Counted from the stretch's first letter, positions 10,353-19,235 are shown. The stretch is 64,000 nt of DNA from Methylobacterium sp. Leaf465 (GCF_001424705.1 NZ_LMRA01000023.1:127004-191003), one strand, 5' to 3'. Notes: a model not told the origin generated them from the sequence alone. Translations and numbers: made by a program.

Positions 10353-12179
10353 TCAGACCGACGCCGCCATCGGCCGGGTCGCCGCCGCCAGCCAGGCCCG
10401 CGTCGCCCCGTCGAGGTCCGGTTCCAGCGCCTCCCGCACGCGGGCGTGATAGGCGTCGATCCAGGCCGTCTCCTCCGGGCTCAGGAGCTCGGGGCGGATC
10501 AGGCGACGGTCGAAGGGCGCCAGCGTCAGGGTCTCGAAGCCGAGCATCGGGCGCTCGCCGCCGGGCACGTCGCGGGCCTCGACCAGGACGAGGTTCTCCA
10601 GGCGGATGCCGTAGGCGCCGGGCCGGTAGTAGCCCGGTTCGTTGGAGAGGATCATGCCGGGCTCGAGGGCGACCGTTCCGGTCTTGGCGATGCGCTGCGG
10701 CCCCTCGTGCACCGACAGGAAGGACCCCACGCCGTGGCCGGTGCCGTGGTCGAAGTCGAGGCCGGCCTCCCAGAGGGGCAGGCGGGCGAAGGCATCGATC
10801 TGCGCGCCCGTCGTGCCCTTCGGAAACACCGCCCGGGCGATGCCGATATGCCCCCGGAGCACGCGGGTGAAGTGGTCGCGCATCGCCCCGGAGGGCGTGC
10901 CGATCGCCACCGTCCGGGTGATGTCGGTGGTGCCGTCGCGGTATTGCGCCCCGGAATCCACCAGGAACAGCTCCCCGGGCCGGATGCGCCGGTCGGTCTC
11001 GCGGCTGACCCGGTAATGGACGATGGCGCCGTTGGGGCCGCTGCCGGAGATCGTCGGGAACGAGACGTCGCGCAGCAGGCCGCCCGCGGCGCGAAAATCC
11101 TCCAGGGCCTCCACGGCGGCGATCTCGGTCAGCGTCTCGCCCTGGTGCGCGAGCCAGGCGAGGAAGCGGGTCACGGCGACGCCGTCGCGCAGATGCGCCG
11201 CCCGGGTGCCGGCGATCTCCGCCGCGTTCTTCACCGCCTTCATGGCCGTGATCGGGTCGGGGCCGAGATCGGCGACGCCTCCGGCCGCCTCGACCCGCTG
11301 CTTGAGGGCGTACGCGGCGGTGGCGGCGTCGAGGCGCAGGCGCGCGGCGTTCGCCGCCTGCGCCGCAAGGCCGTCCGCGAAGGCCGCGCGCGGGTGGAGG
11401 TCGGCGAGCGGCGCGAGGGCGGCGCGCAGCTCCGGGCTCACGGCGGGCGAGGTCAGGTAGAGGGCCGCGCGGCCGTCCCGCGGCACCAGGGCGTAGCCCA
11501 GCGCCAGGGGGGTGTGGGCCACGTCGCTGCCGCGCAGGTTGAACGCCCAGGCGAGGTTGTGCGGATCGGAGATCACCAGGGCGGCGTCGTCCGCCTCGGC
11601 CAGGGCCGTGCGGATGCGGGCGAGCTTGTCCGCGGCGGACGCGCCGGCGAGCTCCGGCGGATGGGCGACGACGGGCCCCGCCGGCGGCCCCGGCCGGTCG
11701 GTCCAGACCGCGTCGACGGGGTTCCGGTCCACCGCCTGCAGACGCGCGCCGGCCCTGGCCACTGCGCGCTCCAGGCGTGCCACGCTGTCGGGGGTGTGCA
11801 GCCAGGGATCGTAGGCCAGCACCTGGCCGGCCTTGATGTGGGCGCCGATCCAGGCCGCGACGCTGGTCTCGGCCAGGGGCACCGGGGTGATGAGGGCGGT
11901 GTCGACCTGGGCCGGCGCCTGCAGGGTGTAGCGCCCGTCGACGACGAGGGCGGCTTCTTCGGACAGGATCACGGCGGTGCCGGCCGAGCCGGTGAAGCCC
12001 GTGAGCCAGGCCAGGCGCTCGGCCTGGGGCGGCACGTATTCGGACTGGTGCTCGTCGGCGCGGGGCACCACGAAGCCGTCGAGGCCGGCGTCGCGCAGGG
12101 CCGCGCGCAGGGCCCGGATGCGGTCGGCCCCGTGGCGGTGGCTCGGATCGTCGAAGGTCTGGAAGCGGGCGCGGGTCAT
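10353..12179 (-). CDS. Aminopeptidase P family metallopeptidase (M24B)
   Basis: This 608-residue protein is an Xaa-Pro aminopeptidase-like enzyme, expected to be cytoplasmic and to cut N-terminal residues before proline. Two creatinase-type N-terminal domains (about residues 1-300) precede a pita-bread M24 domain. Metal-ligand motifs are present in order: LVDSGAQYRDGTTDITRT (two Asp), HGTGHGVGSFLSVHEGP (His), SNEPGYYRPGAYGIRLEN (two Glu). The long form with two N-terminal domains and a C-terminal extension (about residues 540-608) is the usual one in this class and in eukaryotic APP1. The ATG at 12179 is the only good start. Confidence 0.93.
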   Translation of the reverse strand: MTRARFQTFDDPSHRHGADRIRALRAALRDAGLDGFVVPRADEHQSEYVPPQAERLAWLTGFTGSAGTAVILSEEAALVVDGRYTLQAPAQVDTALITPVPLAETSVAAWIGAHIKAGQVLAYDPWLHTPDSVARLERAVARAGARLQAVDRNPVDAVWTDRPGPPAGPVVAHPPELAGASAADKLARIRTALAEADDAALVISDPHNLAWAFNLRGSDVAHTPLALGYALVPRDGRAALYLTSPAVSPELRAALAPLADLHPRAAFADGLAAQAANAARLRLDAATAAYALKQRVEAAGGVADLGPDPITAMKAVKNAAEIAGTRAAHLRDGVAVTRFLAWLAHQGETLTEIAAVEALEDFRAAGGLLRDVSFPTISGSGPNGAIVHYRVSRETDRRIRPGELFLVDSGAQYRDGTTDITRTVAIGTPSGAMRDHFTRVLRGHIGIARAVFPKGTTGAQIDAFARLPLWEAGLDFDHGTGHGVGSFLSVHEGPQRIAKTGTVALEPGMILSNEPGYYRPGAYGIRLENLVLVEARDVPGGERPMLGFETLTLAPFDRRLIRPELLSPEETAWIDAYHARVREALEPDLDGATRAWLAAATRPMAASV

Positions 12180-12201
12180 GGCGCCCAGGGTTACGCCGGG
12201 C

Positions 12202-13140
12202 TCAGAGGGGCCGCAACCGCGTCCGGCGCGGGCGCGCCGCCGCGCCGCCGCGCGTGAGCACCAGCGTCGCCCAGCCCTCGATCAGCCCGTGCCGGGCGAG
12301 GTGGAAGCCCCGGTGCCGATAGGTGGAGAGGACGCCCGGCACGTCGCGCTCGATGAGGCCGGAGAGGATCAGCACGCCGCGGTCGGCGACGACCGCCGTC
12401 AGCGAGGGCGCCAGCCCCTTCAGGGGCCGCGCCAGGATGTTGGCGAAGACCACGTCGAAGCGGCGCGGCCGGTCGGCGAGGGGGTGGCGCACCCCCGGCC
12501 CCTGGTAGAGCCGCAGGACCGGCCCGAGGCCGTTGAGGCGGGCATTGCCGATGGCGGTGGTCACCGCCTCCGGGTCGAGGTCGCCGGCGATGACGGGCGT
12601 GTGCAGGTATTTCGCCGCCGCGAAGGCGAGGATGCCGGTGCCGGTGCCGACGTCGAGCACGTGGGCCGGGCGCCCGCGCTTGAGGATCCCCGCGAAGGCC
12701 CGGAGGCAGCCCAGCGTCGTGCCGTGATGGCCGGTGCCGAAGGCCAGCGCCGCCTCGATCTCGATGGCGAGGTCGTTGGCCCGGACCGTGTCGCGGTCAT
12801 GGCTGCCGTGGACGAGGAAGCGGCCGGCCCGGACGGGCTTCAGGCCCTCCAGGGAGGCGCGGACCCAATCCTGCTGGTCGATGGTCTCGAAGGTGGCGAC
12901 GTCCGCCTGCGCGCCGACCACGGGGCGGATCAGGTCGCGGATCATCACCTCGTCGGGCGCATCGGCGAAGTAGGCCTCGAGCCGCCAGGTCCGGCCGTCC
13001 TCGGCCTCGAAGGCGGCCACGGCCGTCTGGGTCGGGTCGAACATCTCGCCGAGGAGGTCGGTCATCGCGCGCGCCGACCCCTCGTCGGTGAGGAGGCGCA
13101 GCACATGGGTCGGACGGTGGGGAGGCAGGCCTTCGAGCAT
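12202..13140 (-). CDS. prmA: Ribosomal protein L11 methyltransferase PrmA
   Basis: PrmA methylates ribosomal protein L11 with S-adenosylmethionine. The 312-residue product has an N-terminal substrate-binding part (about 1-120) and a Rossmann methyltransferase domain with motif I VLDVGTGTGILAFAAAKY. A motif IV-like FANILARPLKGL corresponds to the Ala-Asn-Ile-Leu seen in PrmA proteins. The ATG at 13140 is preferred over the upstream frame extension, which would add 16 basic residues absent from the family. It starts 23 bases upstream of the aminopeptidase P gene's neighbour region and reads the same way, so the two may be cotranscribed. Confidence 0.93.
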   Translation of the reverse strand: MLEGLPPHRPTHVLRLLTDEGSARAMTDLLGEMFDPTQTAVAAFEAEDGRTWRLEAYFADAPDEVMIRDLIRPVVGAQADVATFETIDQQDWVRASLEGLKPVRAGRFLVHGSHDRDTVRANDLAIEIEAALAFGTGHHGTTLGCLRAFAGILKRGRPAHVLDVGTGTGILAFAAAKYLHTPVIAGDLDPEAVTTAIGNARLNGLGPVLRLYQGPGVRHPLADRPRRFDVVFANILARPLKGLAPSLTAVVADRGVLILSGLIERDVPGVLSTYRHRGFHLARHGLIEGWATLVLTRGGAAARPRRTRLRPL

Positions 13141-13271
13141 GATCGGGGCTCTATCACCCGCGACGTCCCGCCGCCACCTCACGCGCAAGCTTGGCCGGAA
13201 CGGAACCGCCGGATCCGCGTTTGCTGTGGCTTCTCCAGGCTCGCGTCGATGTCGGAGCGTGCGTTGTGCGT

Positions 13272-13475
13272 ATGAAAATCAGAAGAGCCGGCGGACGAAC
13301 GCCGGTCGTTCTCGCGGAAAAGTCCAAGGCCCGCCGTCGCCTCGTGCGCGATCGCGGGGGCTTCACCGATGCCGAGACACTGACGGGACCCTTGCCCGGA
13401 CCGATGCTGGTGCTCCTGAGCCGTCTGCACCGCTCGGAGCGTCCGCCCGTCGAGGACGAGGAGCGGGGCGCCTGA
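13272..13475 (+). CDS. Small basic hypothetical protein
   Basis: This 67-residue ORF lies in the 420-base gap between the divergent prmA and modA. It starts at an ATG (MKIRRAGGRTPVV) and shows the strong G/C third-position bias of real genes here from about codon 10 onward. The product is Arg-rich in the first half and contains a GPMLVLLSRLHRSERPP stretch. I do not recognise it, and an opposite-strand ORF overlaps it. The remaining flanking sequence (13141-13271 and 13476-13561) must hold the prmA and modA promoters; no clear elements were found. Confidence 0.45.
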   Translation: MKIRRAGGRTPVVLAEKSKARRRLVRDRGGFTDAETLTGPLPGPMLVLLSRLHRSERPPVEDEERGA

Positions 13476-13561
13476 CGAGCCCCGCCCCGATCCGTGCTAT
13501 GGCGGCTCCGGCGCCGGCGGCCTCTTCCGGGTCGTGCCGGCCGCAGACGAAGGGCTGATCG

Positions 13562-14383
13562 ATGATTCCGACGCGGCGGACGTGGCTCGGGGCGGTGCTG
13601 GGATTGGCGATCTGGGCCGGCGTGACGCCGGCGCGGGCCGAGACGCCCATGCGGGCCGAAGCCCCCGTGGTGGTCTTCGCCGCTGCCAGCCTGAAAAACG
13701 CCCTCGACGCGGCCACCGCCGCCTGGACGACGGAGACGGGCAAGACCGCCCGGATCTCCTACGCGGCCTCCAGCGCGCTGGCCAAACAGATCGAGGCCGG
13801 GGCGCCGGCCGACCTGTTCCTCTCGGCCGATCTCGCCTGGATGGACGACGTGGCGGGCAAGGACGGCCTCAAGCCGGGCACCCGCTCGAACCTCCTGCGC
13901 AACGCCCTCGTGCTGATCGCCCCCAAGGACTCCCCCGTGGCCCTGGTGCTCAAGCCCGGCCCCGACCTCGCCGCGACCTTCGCCAAAGCGCTGGGCGACG
14001 GTCGCATCGCCATGGGCAACGTCGCGGCGGTCCCGGCCGGCAAGTACGGCAAGGCGGCGCTGGAGAGCCTCGGCGCCTGGGAGGGCGTGAAGGACCGCCT
14101 CGCTCAGGCCGAGAACGTGCGGGCGGCCCTCCTGCTCGTGGCCCGCGGCGAGGCGCCGCTCGGCATCGTCTACGCCACCGACGCGGTCTCCGACCCCAGC
14201 GTGCGGGTGGTCGCCACCTTCCCGGCCGCGAGCCACCCGCCGGTGATCTATCCCGTGGCGCTCACGAAGGAGTCGACCAACCCGGATGCGGCCGCGCTTC
14301 TCGCCTACCTGCGCAGCCCCGCCGCCCGGGTGTTCTTCGAGCGCCAGGGCTTCTCGGTGATCGGCGCCGAGGACCGGACCTGA
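13562..14383 (+). CDS. modA: Molybdate ABC transporter substrate-binding protein ModA
   Basis: ModA captures molybdate in the periplasm for import by ModBC. The 273-residue product has a signal peptide ending near Pro-Ala-Arg-Ala (about residue 24). The mature protein begins with the family hallmark VVVFAAASLKNALD and has the second conserved segment YAASSALAKQIEAGAPADLFLSAD, in which the Ser residues bind the oxyanion. The C-terminal GIVYATDAV region also fits. It is first in modABC, with modB 10 bases downstream. No ModE-like operator was recognised upstream. Confidence 0.95.
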   Translation: MIPTRRTWLGAVLGLAIWAGVTPARAETPMRAEAPVVVFAAASLKNALDAATAAWTTETGKTARISYAASSALAKQIEAGAPADLFLSADLAWMDDVAGKDGLKPGTRSNLLRNALVLIAPKDSPVALVLKPGPDLAATFAKALGDGRIAMGNVAAVPAGKYGKAALESLGAWEGVKDRLAQAENVRAALLLVARGEAPLGIVYATDAVSDPSVRVVATFPAASHPPVIYPVALTKESTNPDAAALLAYLRSPAARVFFERQGFSVIGAEDRT

Positions 14384-14393
14384 TCGTCCGGCC

Positions 14394-15107
14394 TTGAGCG
14401 CCGCGATCCTGGACCGGCTCGGCCTCTCGCCGGAGGAATGGTCCGCCATCGCCCTCAGCCTGCGCGTGGCCGGGGTCGCCACCCTGGCGAGCCTCGGCCC
14501 GGGGCTGGCCGTCGCCTGGGTGCTGGCGCGTCGGCGCTTCCCCGGACGGGCGCTCCTCGACGGGCTGGTCCATCTCCCCCTCATCCTGCCCCCGGTGGTG
14601 ACGGGCTACCTCCTGCTCCTGGCCTTCGGCCGGCGCGGGACCTTCGGGGCCGTCCTGGCCGATCTCGGCATCGTCCTCTCGTTCCGCTGGACCGGGGCGG
14701 CGCTCGCCTGCGCGGTGATGGGCTTTCCCCTGATGGTGCGGGCGATGCGCCTCTCCCTGGAGGCCGTCGATGCCCGCGTCGAGCAGGCCGCCGCGACCCT
14801 CGGCGCCGGACCCTGCGCGGTCTTCCTCACCGTGACGCTGCCCCTCGCCCTGCCGGGGGTCCTGGCCGGCGCGGTGCTGGCCTTCGCGAAGGCGATGGGC
14901 GAATTCGGCGCCACCATCACGTTCGTGTCGAACATTCCCGGGGAGACCCAGACCCTGCCTTCGGCGATCTACACCCTGACCCAGGTGCCCGGCGGGGAGG
15001 CGGGGGCCCTGCGCCTCACCCTGGTCTCCGTGGCGATCTCGATGGCGGCGCTGCTGGTCTCCGAACTCCTGGCCCGCCGGGTCGGGCGCCGGATCGGGGC
15101 GGGGTGA
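14394..15107 (+). CDS. modB: Molybdate ABC transporter permease ModB
   Basis: ModB is the inner-membrane permease of the molybdate importer. The 237-residue product starts with a TTG at 14394, 10 bases after modA; no ATG gives the full first helix. Five to six hydrophobic helices are visible, and the cytoplasmic EAA loop that docks with ModC is present (EQAAATLGAGPCAVFLTVTLP, about residues 129-149). The AKAMGEFGATITFVSNIPGETQTLP segment is typical of ModB. modC begins 4 bases after its stop, so translation is probably coupled. Confidence 0.94.
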   Translation: MSAAILDRLGLSPEEWSAIALSLRVAGVATLASLGPGLAVAWVLARRRFPGRALLDGLVHLPLILPPVVTGYLLLLAFGRRGTFGAVLADLGIVLSFRWTGAALACAVMGFPLMVRAMRLSLEAVDARVEQAAATLGAGPCAVFLTVTLPLALPGVLAGAVLAFAKAMGEFGATITFVSNIPGETQTLPSAIYTLTQVPGGEAGALRLTLVSVAISMAALLVSELLARRVGRRIGAG

Positions 15108-15111
15108 GCCG

Positions 15112-16224
15112 ATGACGCTCGCGGTCGATCTCGCCCTGGCGCGCGGCGCCTTCCGCCTCGACGTGGCCTTCACCGCTCCGCCGGGCCTCACCGCCCTGTT
15201 CGGCCGCTCGGGCTCGGGCAAGAGCACGGTGATCGCCTGCCTCGCCGGTCTGGCCCGGCCCGACCGGGGCCGGATCGCCCTCGACGGCGAGACCCTGCTC
15301 GACACCGAGCGCGGCCGCGCGGTGCCCGCCCATCGCCGCCGCATCGGCACCGTCTTCCAGGAGGCGCGGCTGATGCCCCACCTCTCGGTCCGGCAGAACC
15401 TCGCCTACGGGCGCTGGTTCGCCCGCGGCCGCCGGGACAGAGCCGGCCTGGAACCGGAGGCGGTCATCACGCTCCTGGGCATCGGCCACCTCCTCGACCG
15501 GCGGCCGGCCGGTCTCTCCGGCGGCGAGGGCCAGCGCGTGGCGATCGGCCGGGCGCTGCTGTCGCGGCCCCGCCTCCTGCTCCTGGACGAGCCGCTCGCC
15601 GCCCTCGATGCCGAGCGCAAGGCCGAGATCCTGCCGCTGATCGAGCGCCTGCGTGACGTGGCCGCGATCCCCTTGGTATACGTCAGCCATGCGGTGTCCG
15701 AGGTGGCGCGCCTCGCCGACACCATCGTGGTGATCGAAGGGGGCCGCGTCGCTGCCGCCGGGCCCGCCGAGGGCATCCTGCGCCGGGGCGATCTCGGGCC
15801 CTACCACGCGGCCGAAGCCGGCGCCCTCCTCGACATGGTGGTGGAGGCCGACGCCCCGAATTCCGGCCTGACGCTCCTCTCCGGGCGGGCCGGGCGCCTC
15901 CTCGTGCCGCGCCTCAATCGGGCGGTCGGCACCGGCATCCGCGTCCACGTTCCCGCCCGCGACGTCCTGCTCTCCCTCGACGAGCCCATCGGCTTGAGCG
16001 CCCGAAATCGCCTGAGCGGGCAAGTCCTTGCCCTGCATCCTCAGGCGGACGGCACGGTGCTGGTGGAGGTGGATTGCGGCGGCGCCGTGCTCTCCGCACG
16101 CCTGACCCGCGCCTCCGTGCACGAACTCGGCCTCGTCCCCGGACGGCCGGTCTTCGCCATCGTCAAGAGCGTCGCCTTCGATCCGCACGGGATGGGACGG
16201 GCGGCCGGCGCCGTCGAGATCTGA
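15112..16224 (+). CDS. modC: Molybdate ABC transporter ATPase ModC
   Basis: ModC hydrolyses ATP to drive molybdate import. The 370-residue product has Walker A GRSGSGKST (about residues 33-41), a Q-loop in TVFQEARLMPHLSVRQNL, ABC signature LSGGEGQRVAIGRALL and Walker B LLLLDEPLAALDAE. The H-loop is YVSHAVSEV. A C-terminal molbindin (TOBE/Mop) domain (about 300-365) distinguishes ModC from general ATPases and can bind molybdate itself. It closes the modABC operon. About 150 bases without recognisable features follow before the FlaG-like gene. Confidence 0.95.
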   Translation: MTLAVDLALARGAFRLDVAFTAPPGLTALFGRSGSGKSTVIACLAGLARPDRGRIALDGETLLDTERGRAVPAHRRRIGTVFQEARLMPHLSVRQNLAYGRWFARGRRDRAGLEPEAVITLLGIGHLLDRRPAGLSGGEGQRVAIGRALLSRPRLLLLDEPLAALDAERKAEILPLIERLRDVAAIPLVYVSHAVSEVARLADTIVVIEGGRVAAAGPAEGILRRGDLGPYHAAEAGALLDMVVEADAPNSGLTLLSGRAGRLLVPRLNRAVGTGIRVHVPARDVLLSLDEPIGLSARNRLSGQVLALHPQADGTVLVEVDCGGAVLSARLTRASVHELGLVPGRPVFAIVKSVAFDPHGMGRAAGAVEI

Positions 16225-16372
16225 CCGATCGTTAAGATTCGACGCGTCGCCTTGGCATTGCCTTGAGCCTGTCGGCCAAGAAGCCGGTGGCGGAACCGAT
16301 TCCTTAAGATCCCATTCACGCCGCAAGCCTTGTCTGGCTGGAGACCGCGAAAGCCGCGAACAGGAGCGTGCC

Positions 16373-16768
16373 ATGTCGATCACTAGCCTCGGCGCCGTGC
16401 TTCCGGCCCGCGTCACCGGCGCCACGCCGGCTCCCAGTCCCCCGGTTCAGCCCGTTCAGGCCCCGGCGCCCCTCGCACCGGCCGTGCGGGTGGAGATTCG
16501 CAGCCAGGACCCGGGAGCCGATCCGCGCGCCGGCACCGTCCGGACGCCCACGTCCGAGCAGGACGCGAAGGCGACCCAGACCGTGATGGAGCCACGCATC
16601 CGGATCGACCAGGACACCAAGGCGGTGGTCTACCAGGAGGTGGATCCGAATTCTGGCGACGTCGTGGTGCAGCTGCCCGACCCGGTGGTGCTCAAGGCCC
16701 GCGCCTATGCGGAGGCCGCCGAGGCCCGCGCCAAGCCCGTGGCCCGCCCCTTCGACCGTACCGCCTGA
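16373..16768 (+). CDS. FlaG-like flagellar protein, hypothetical
   Basis: This 131-residue protein has a Pro/Ala-rich, probably disordered N-terminal two-thirds. Its C-terminal segment (about residues 75-115) reads RIDQDTKAVVYQEVDPNSGDV then VVQLPDPVVLKARAYAE. That resembles the FlaG fold, in which a short beta hairpin is followed by Ile/Leu-Pro and a helix. An AGGAG ribosome-binding site precedes the ATG. It faces the flagellin gene tail to tail, which supports a filament-related role. The family assignment rests on motif resemblance alone. Confidence 0.6.
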   Translation: MSITSLGAVLPARVTGATPAPSPPVQPVQAPAPLAPAVRVEIRSQDPGADPRAGTVRTPTSEQDAKATQTVMEPRIRIDQDTKAVVYQEVDPNSGDVVVQLPDPVVLKARAYAEAAEARAKPVARPFDRTA

Positions 16769-16791
16769 GCTGCAGCGAGCGAAACGAAGAG

Positions 16792-16825
16792 AAGGCCGGG
16801 GCGGTGCGCCCCGGCCTTCTTTTTT
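16792..16825 (+). terminator. Rho-independent terminator of the FlaG-like gene
   Basis: A perfect 12-bp stem (AAGGCCGGGGCG paired with CGCCCCGGCCTT) with a GTG loop is followed by a run of T residues. It lies 24 bases after the stop codon of the FlaG-like gene. Confidence 0.9.
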
Positions 16826-16842
16826 GACGTCCGCTCGAACCT

Positions 16843-16873
16843 GAAAAAAGCCGCCGGCCCGAAGGCCGGCGGC
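16843..16873 (-). terminator. Rho-independent terminator of the flagellin gene
   Basis: On the minus strand a 10-bp stem GCCGCCGGCC closes on a TTCG tetraloop and is followed by six T residues. It lies 11 bases beyond the TAA (16884-16886) that would end flagellin in the ancestral frame. This supports 16884, not 16705, as the original gene end. Confidence 0.9.
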
Positions 16874-16883
16874 CGGCTTCCCC

Positions 16884-18522
16884 TTAGCGGAGGAGCTGCA
16901 GGATGCCCTGCTGCGCCGTGTTGGCGAGCGAGAGGGCCGAGATGCCGATCGACTGGCGGGTCGACAGGGCCTGCGAGTTGCGTCAGGTTGGCCGAGCCGG
17001 TGTCGAGGATGTTGATCAGGTTCTTCGAGAAATCCTGACGGTTCTGCACCACCGTGAGATTCGAGCCGAAGGTCGAGGACTGGGCGCGAAGCTGGCTGGT
17101 GGCGGCAGTGATGGCCGTCAGGGCCGAGTTGATCTCATCATCCGACTGGAAGCCGCCGGTGATGGAGTTGAGACCCAGACCATCGGCGTCGAGCTTCGCG
17201 CCGGCAATCGTGATACTCGAAGAACCGGTCTCATTGAAAGTAACCTTCAGCGAGTTCTCACTTGGATCGCTGCCCGAGCGGGACAGCAGATTGATACCGT
17301 TGTAGCTGGAGTCCTGGGCCTGCTGCGTGATCTGGGTCAACAGGTCGTTGAACTGCTTGGCCAGCGCAGTCCGGGTAGAGTTCGTACCACTGGCTGAACC
17401 AGAGCCCGAGGCGACGACAGCCTTGGTCGTGGTACCAGCAACGCCGAAGCCGAGGTCCGTGTTGCCGCCGGCGGAGTTGTCGATGGTAATCTTCTGAGAT
17501 GAGCCGGTTGCAGTCGACGTGAAGGTCAATTTGTTGTTGGTGTCGAAGCTTGCAGTGACCTGGCCCTTGAAGCCAGTATCAGATGAAAGCTGGCTGTTGA
17601 TCGAGGCAAGGATCTCGGTCTTCGTCGTCGCAGCGGGTGTCGCACCTGCCGCCACCGTGATAGTCTTGGTCGGACCGCTGCCCAACTGGATGTTGAACGC
17701 AGCCGTGTTGGCACCGGAGAGATCAAGGGTCGTCGCTACAGCCGTATTGGCAACTGCGATCGCAGCGGTTGCCGTGCTCTTAGCAGCGGCACCCGTGGCA
17801 GTCTGCGCAGCGACCGCCGTGCCGAACCCGATATCCACTTCGTTGCCAGCGGTGTTGGTGACAACCGCGGAGGCTGCCGAACCCGTTGCCGTCGAGGTGA
17901 AGACAATACGACCGTCGGTGGTCTTGGACGCGGAGACCGCTGCCGGATTGGTCGTATCGTTGGCAAGCTGATTGTTGATCGCCTTCACGACGTCGTCGGC
18001 AGTCGCTTTTGCGACATTGCTGGTAACACCACTTAGAGTCGTTGCATCAAGCGTGATCGTGGTGGCGTTGGTCCCGTCACCAAGAGTGAAAGTGGCGTTG
18101 CGGGTGCCCGAAAAGTCTTGCGTACCATCGGTGGCAGCCGTGGTGGTGCCCTGAAAGCCAGTCACCGCTGTGAGGATTGCGGCAGTAGCAGGGGTTCCAC
18201 TGGAGACAGCACTCTTGTCGGCCAGTGCCTGGTTGGCGGTGGACTTTGCGGAATCGACCAGCTTCTGGATCGAGGTGATACCCTGGTTGGCGGCCTGAAT
18301 GGTCTGGACGCCGTTCGAAATGCCGTTGAGGAGAGAGCCGAGATCGCCCGAGCGGCCGGACAGCGACTGCGAGGTGAAGAAGCTCGTCGGGTCATCGAGG
18401 GCCGAGTTGACCTTCTTGCCGGTCGAGAGCCGGTTCTGGGTGCTGGAGAGAAGGTCGGCCGTGCCCTGCAGCGAGAGCAGGTTCTGGCGGGTCGCGGCGG
18501 TAAGGGTGATGCCTGAGGACAT
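16884..18522 (-). pseudogene. Flagellin gene with frameshifted C-terminus
   Basis: The first 514 codons encode a flagellin: the N-terminal D0/D1 domain (TAATRQNLLSLQGTADLL, then LSTGKKVNSALDDPTSFF), a long Thr/Ala-rich variable centre with two similar modules of about 75 residues, and the start of the C-terminal D1/D0 (NRQDFSKNLINILDTGSANL). At 16981 the frame breaks. The expected ending (NSQALSTRQSIGISALSLAN, then TAQQGILQLLR and TAA) is intact but in another frame, and about 26 nt that would encode the acidic Asn-Glu-Glu-Ala-Ala region are missing. Read as is, the frame runs on to a stop at 16705, through the terminator, adding unrelated residues. The variable centre is lower in GC than its surroundings. 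A sequencing error is possible but would have to be a deletion, not a single-base slip. Confidence 0.85.
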
Positions 18523-18548
18523 GCTGTTCGATCCATTCTGATCGGTGC

Positions 18549-18566
18549 GCCTCCGTTTTTGGAGGC
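18549..18566 (-). promoter_or_regulatory. Hairpin in the flagellin mRNA leader
   Basis: In the flagellin 5' leader a 6-bp stem GCCTCC/GGAGGC encloses AAAAAC, 27 bases upstream of the ATG. FlbT of Caulobacter acts on the flagellin mRNA leader, and flbT is the next gene here. This hairpin is therefore a plausible binding or stability element. That link is inference. A TTGACA lies further upstream (18671-18676, minus strand), but no good -10 follows it. Confidence 0.4.
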
Positions 18567-18765
18567 AAGGTCACATGAGCACCCATCCGTTGCGATCAAC
18601 TTAAGACACGCGTCGAACGAAAGCTTGATAGAAAAGATCAATTGCCGTCGATTTTGAAAAAGATGTTTTTTGTCAAAGTGTTGATGATGTAGGGCGGGAT
18701 CGCCCTTGATGTCCTGTTAACCAAGATCGACCATTGTACCTGTCAGGTTCGCAACGAGGATCGCC

Positions 18766-19173
18766 ATGCCCCTGAAGATCGAACTGAAGCCGTTCGAACG
18801 CCTGCTGATCGGGGGCACCGCGATTCGCAACGGCTCACGGCGTTCCAGCTTCGTCATCGAGACCGTGACGAAGTTTCTGCGCGAGAGCGACATCATCCTG
18901 GAGAGCGAGGCGGACACCGCCTGCAAGCGCCTCTATCTCACCCTTACGGTAATGTACCTCGCCGAGGTGACCTCGGAGACCGAGGATCTCTTCATCACGC
19001 AGGCCAATGCCCTGATCGCGGCAGCGCCCAGCATGGCGCCCTACCTGCGCGACATCCATGATTTCATCGCCGAGCGCGACCTTTATCGTGCTCTGAAGCG
19101 CTGCAAGGAGTTGATCCACTACGAGCAATCGCTGGCCGAGCGGCTGGCACCGCCCGCGGCGTCCCGCGGTTGA
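18766..19173 (+). CDS. flbT: Flagellar biosynthesis repressor FlbT
   Basis: FlbT is an alphaproteobacterial post-transcriptional regulator that represses flagellin synthesis through the flagellin mRNA leader. The 135-residue product matches the family along its length: it starts MPLKIELKPFERLLIGGTAIRNG and has the central KRLYLTLTVMYL and the C-terminal DLYRALKRCKELIHYEQSL. It is divergent from the flagellin gene (243-base spacer) and converges with flaF, its functional antagonist or partner. A GAGGATC ribosome-binding site precedes the ATG. Confidence 0.94.
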   Translation: MPLKIELKPFERLLIGGTAIRNGSRRSSFVIETVTKFLRESDIILESEADTACKRLYLTLTVMYLAEVTSETEDLFITQANALIAAAPSMAPYLRDIHDFIAERDLYRALKRCKELIHYEQSLAERLAPPAASRG

Positions 19174-19193
19174 GGCAGGGATACCGAGGCTGA

Positions 19194-19235
19194 ATCGAAA
19201 GAGCCCGCCGCTTCCCAGCGGCGAGCTCTTTCGAT
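19194..19235. terminator. Bidirectional terminator between flbT and flaF
   Basis: An 11-bp outer stem (19194-19204 with 19225-19235) and a 7-bp inner stem (19206-19212 with 19217-19223) form one long hairpin with a single mismatch and a TCCC loop. It sits between the convergent stops of flbT and flaF, and could serve both. There is only a short T-run on either side. Confidence 0.75.

Noticed and set aside
7892..10870. A 992-codon plus-strand ORF opposite dsbD and the aminopeptidase gene
   Set aside because: Low-complexity shadow; both minus-strand genes have complete family motifs.
16705..16883. C-terminal 60 residues of the flagellin reading frame as written
   Set aside because: They run through two terminators and antisense into the FlaG-like gene and match no flagellin; they follow the frameshift.
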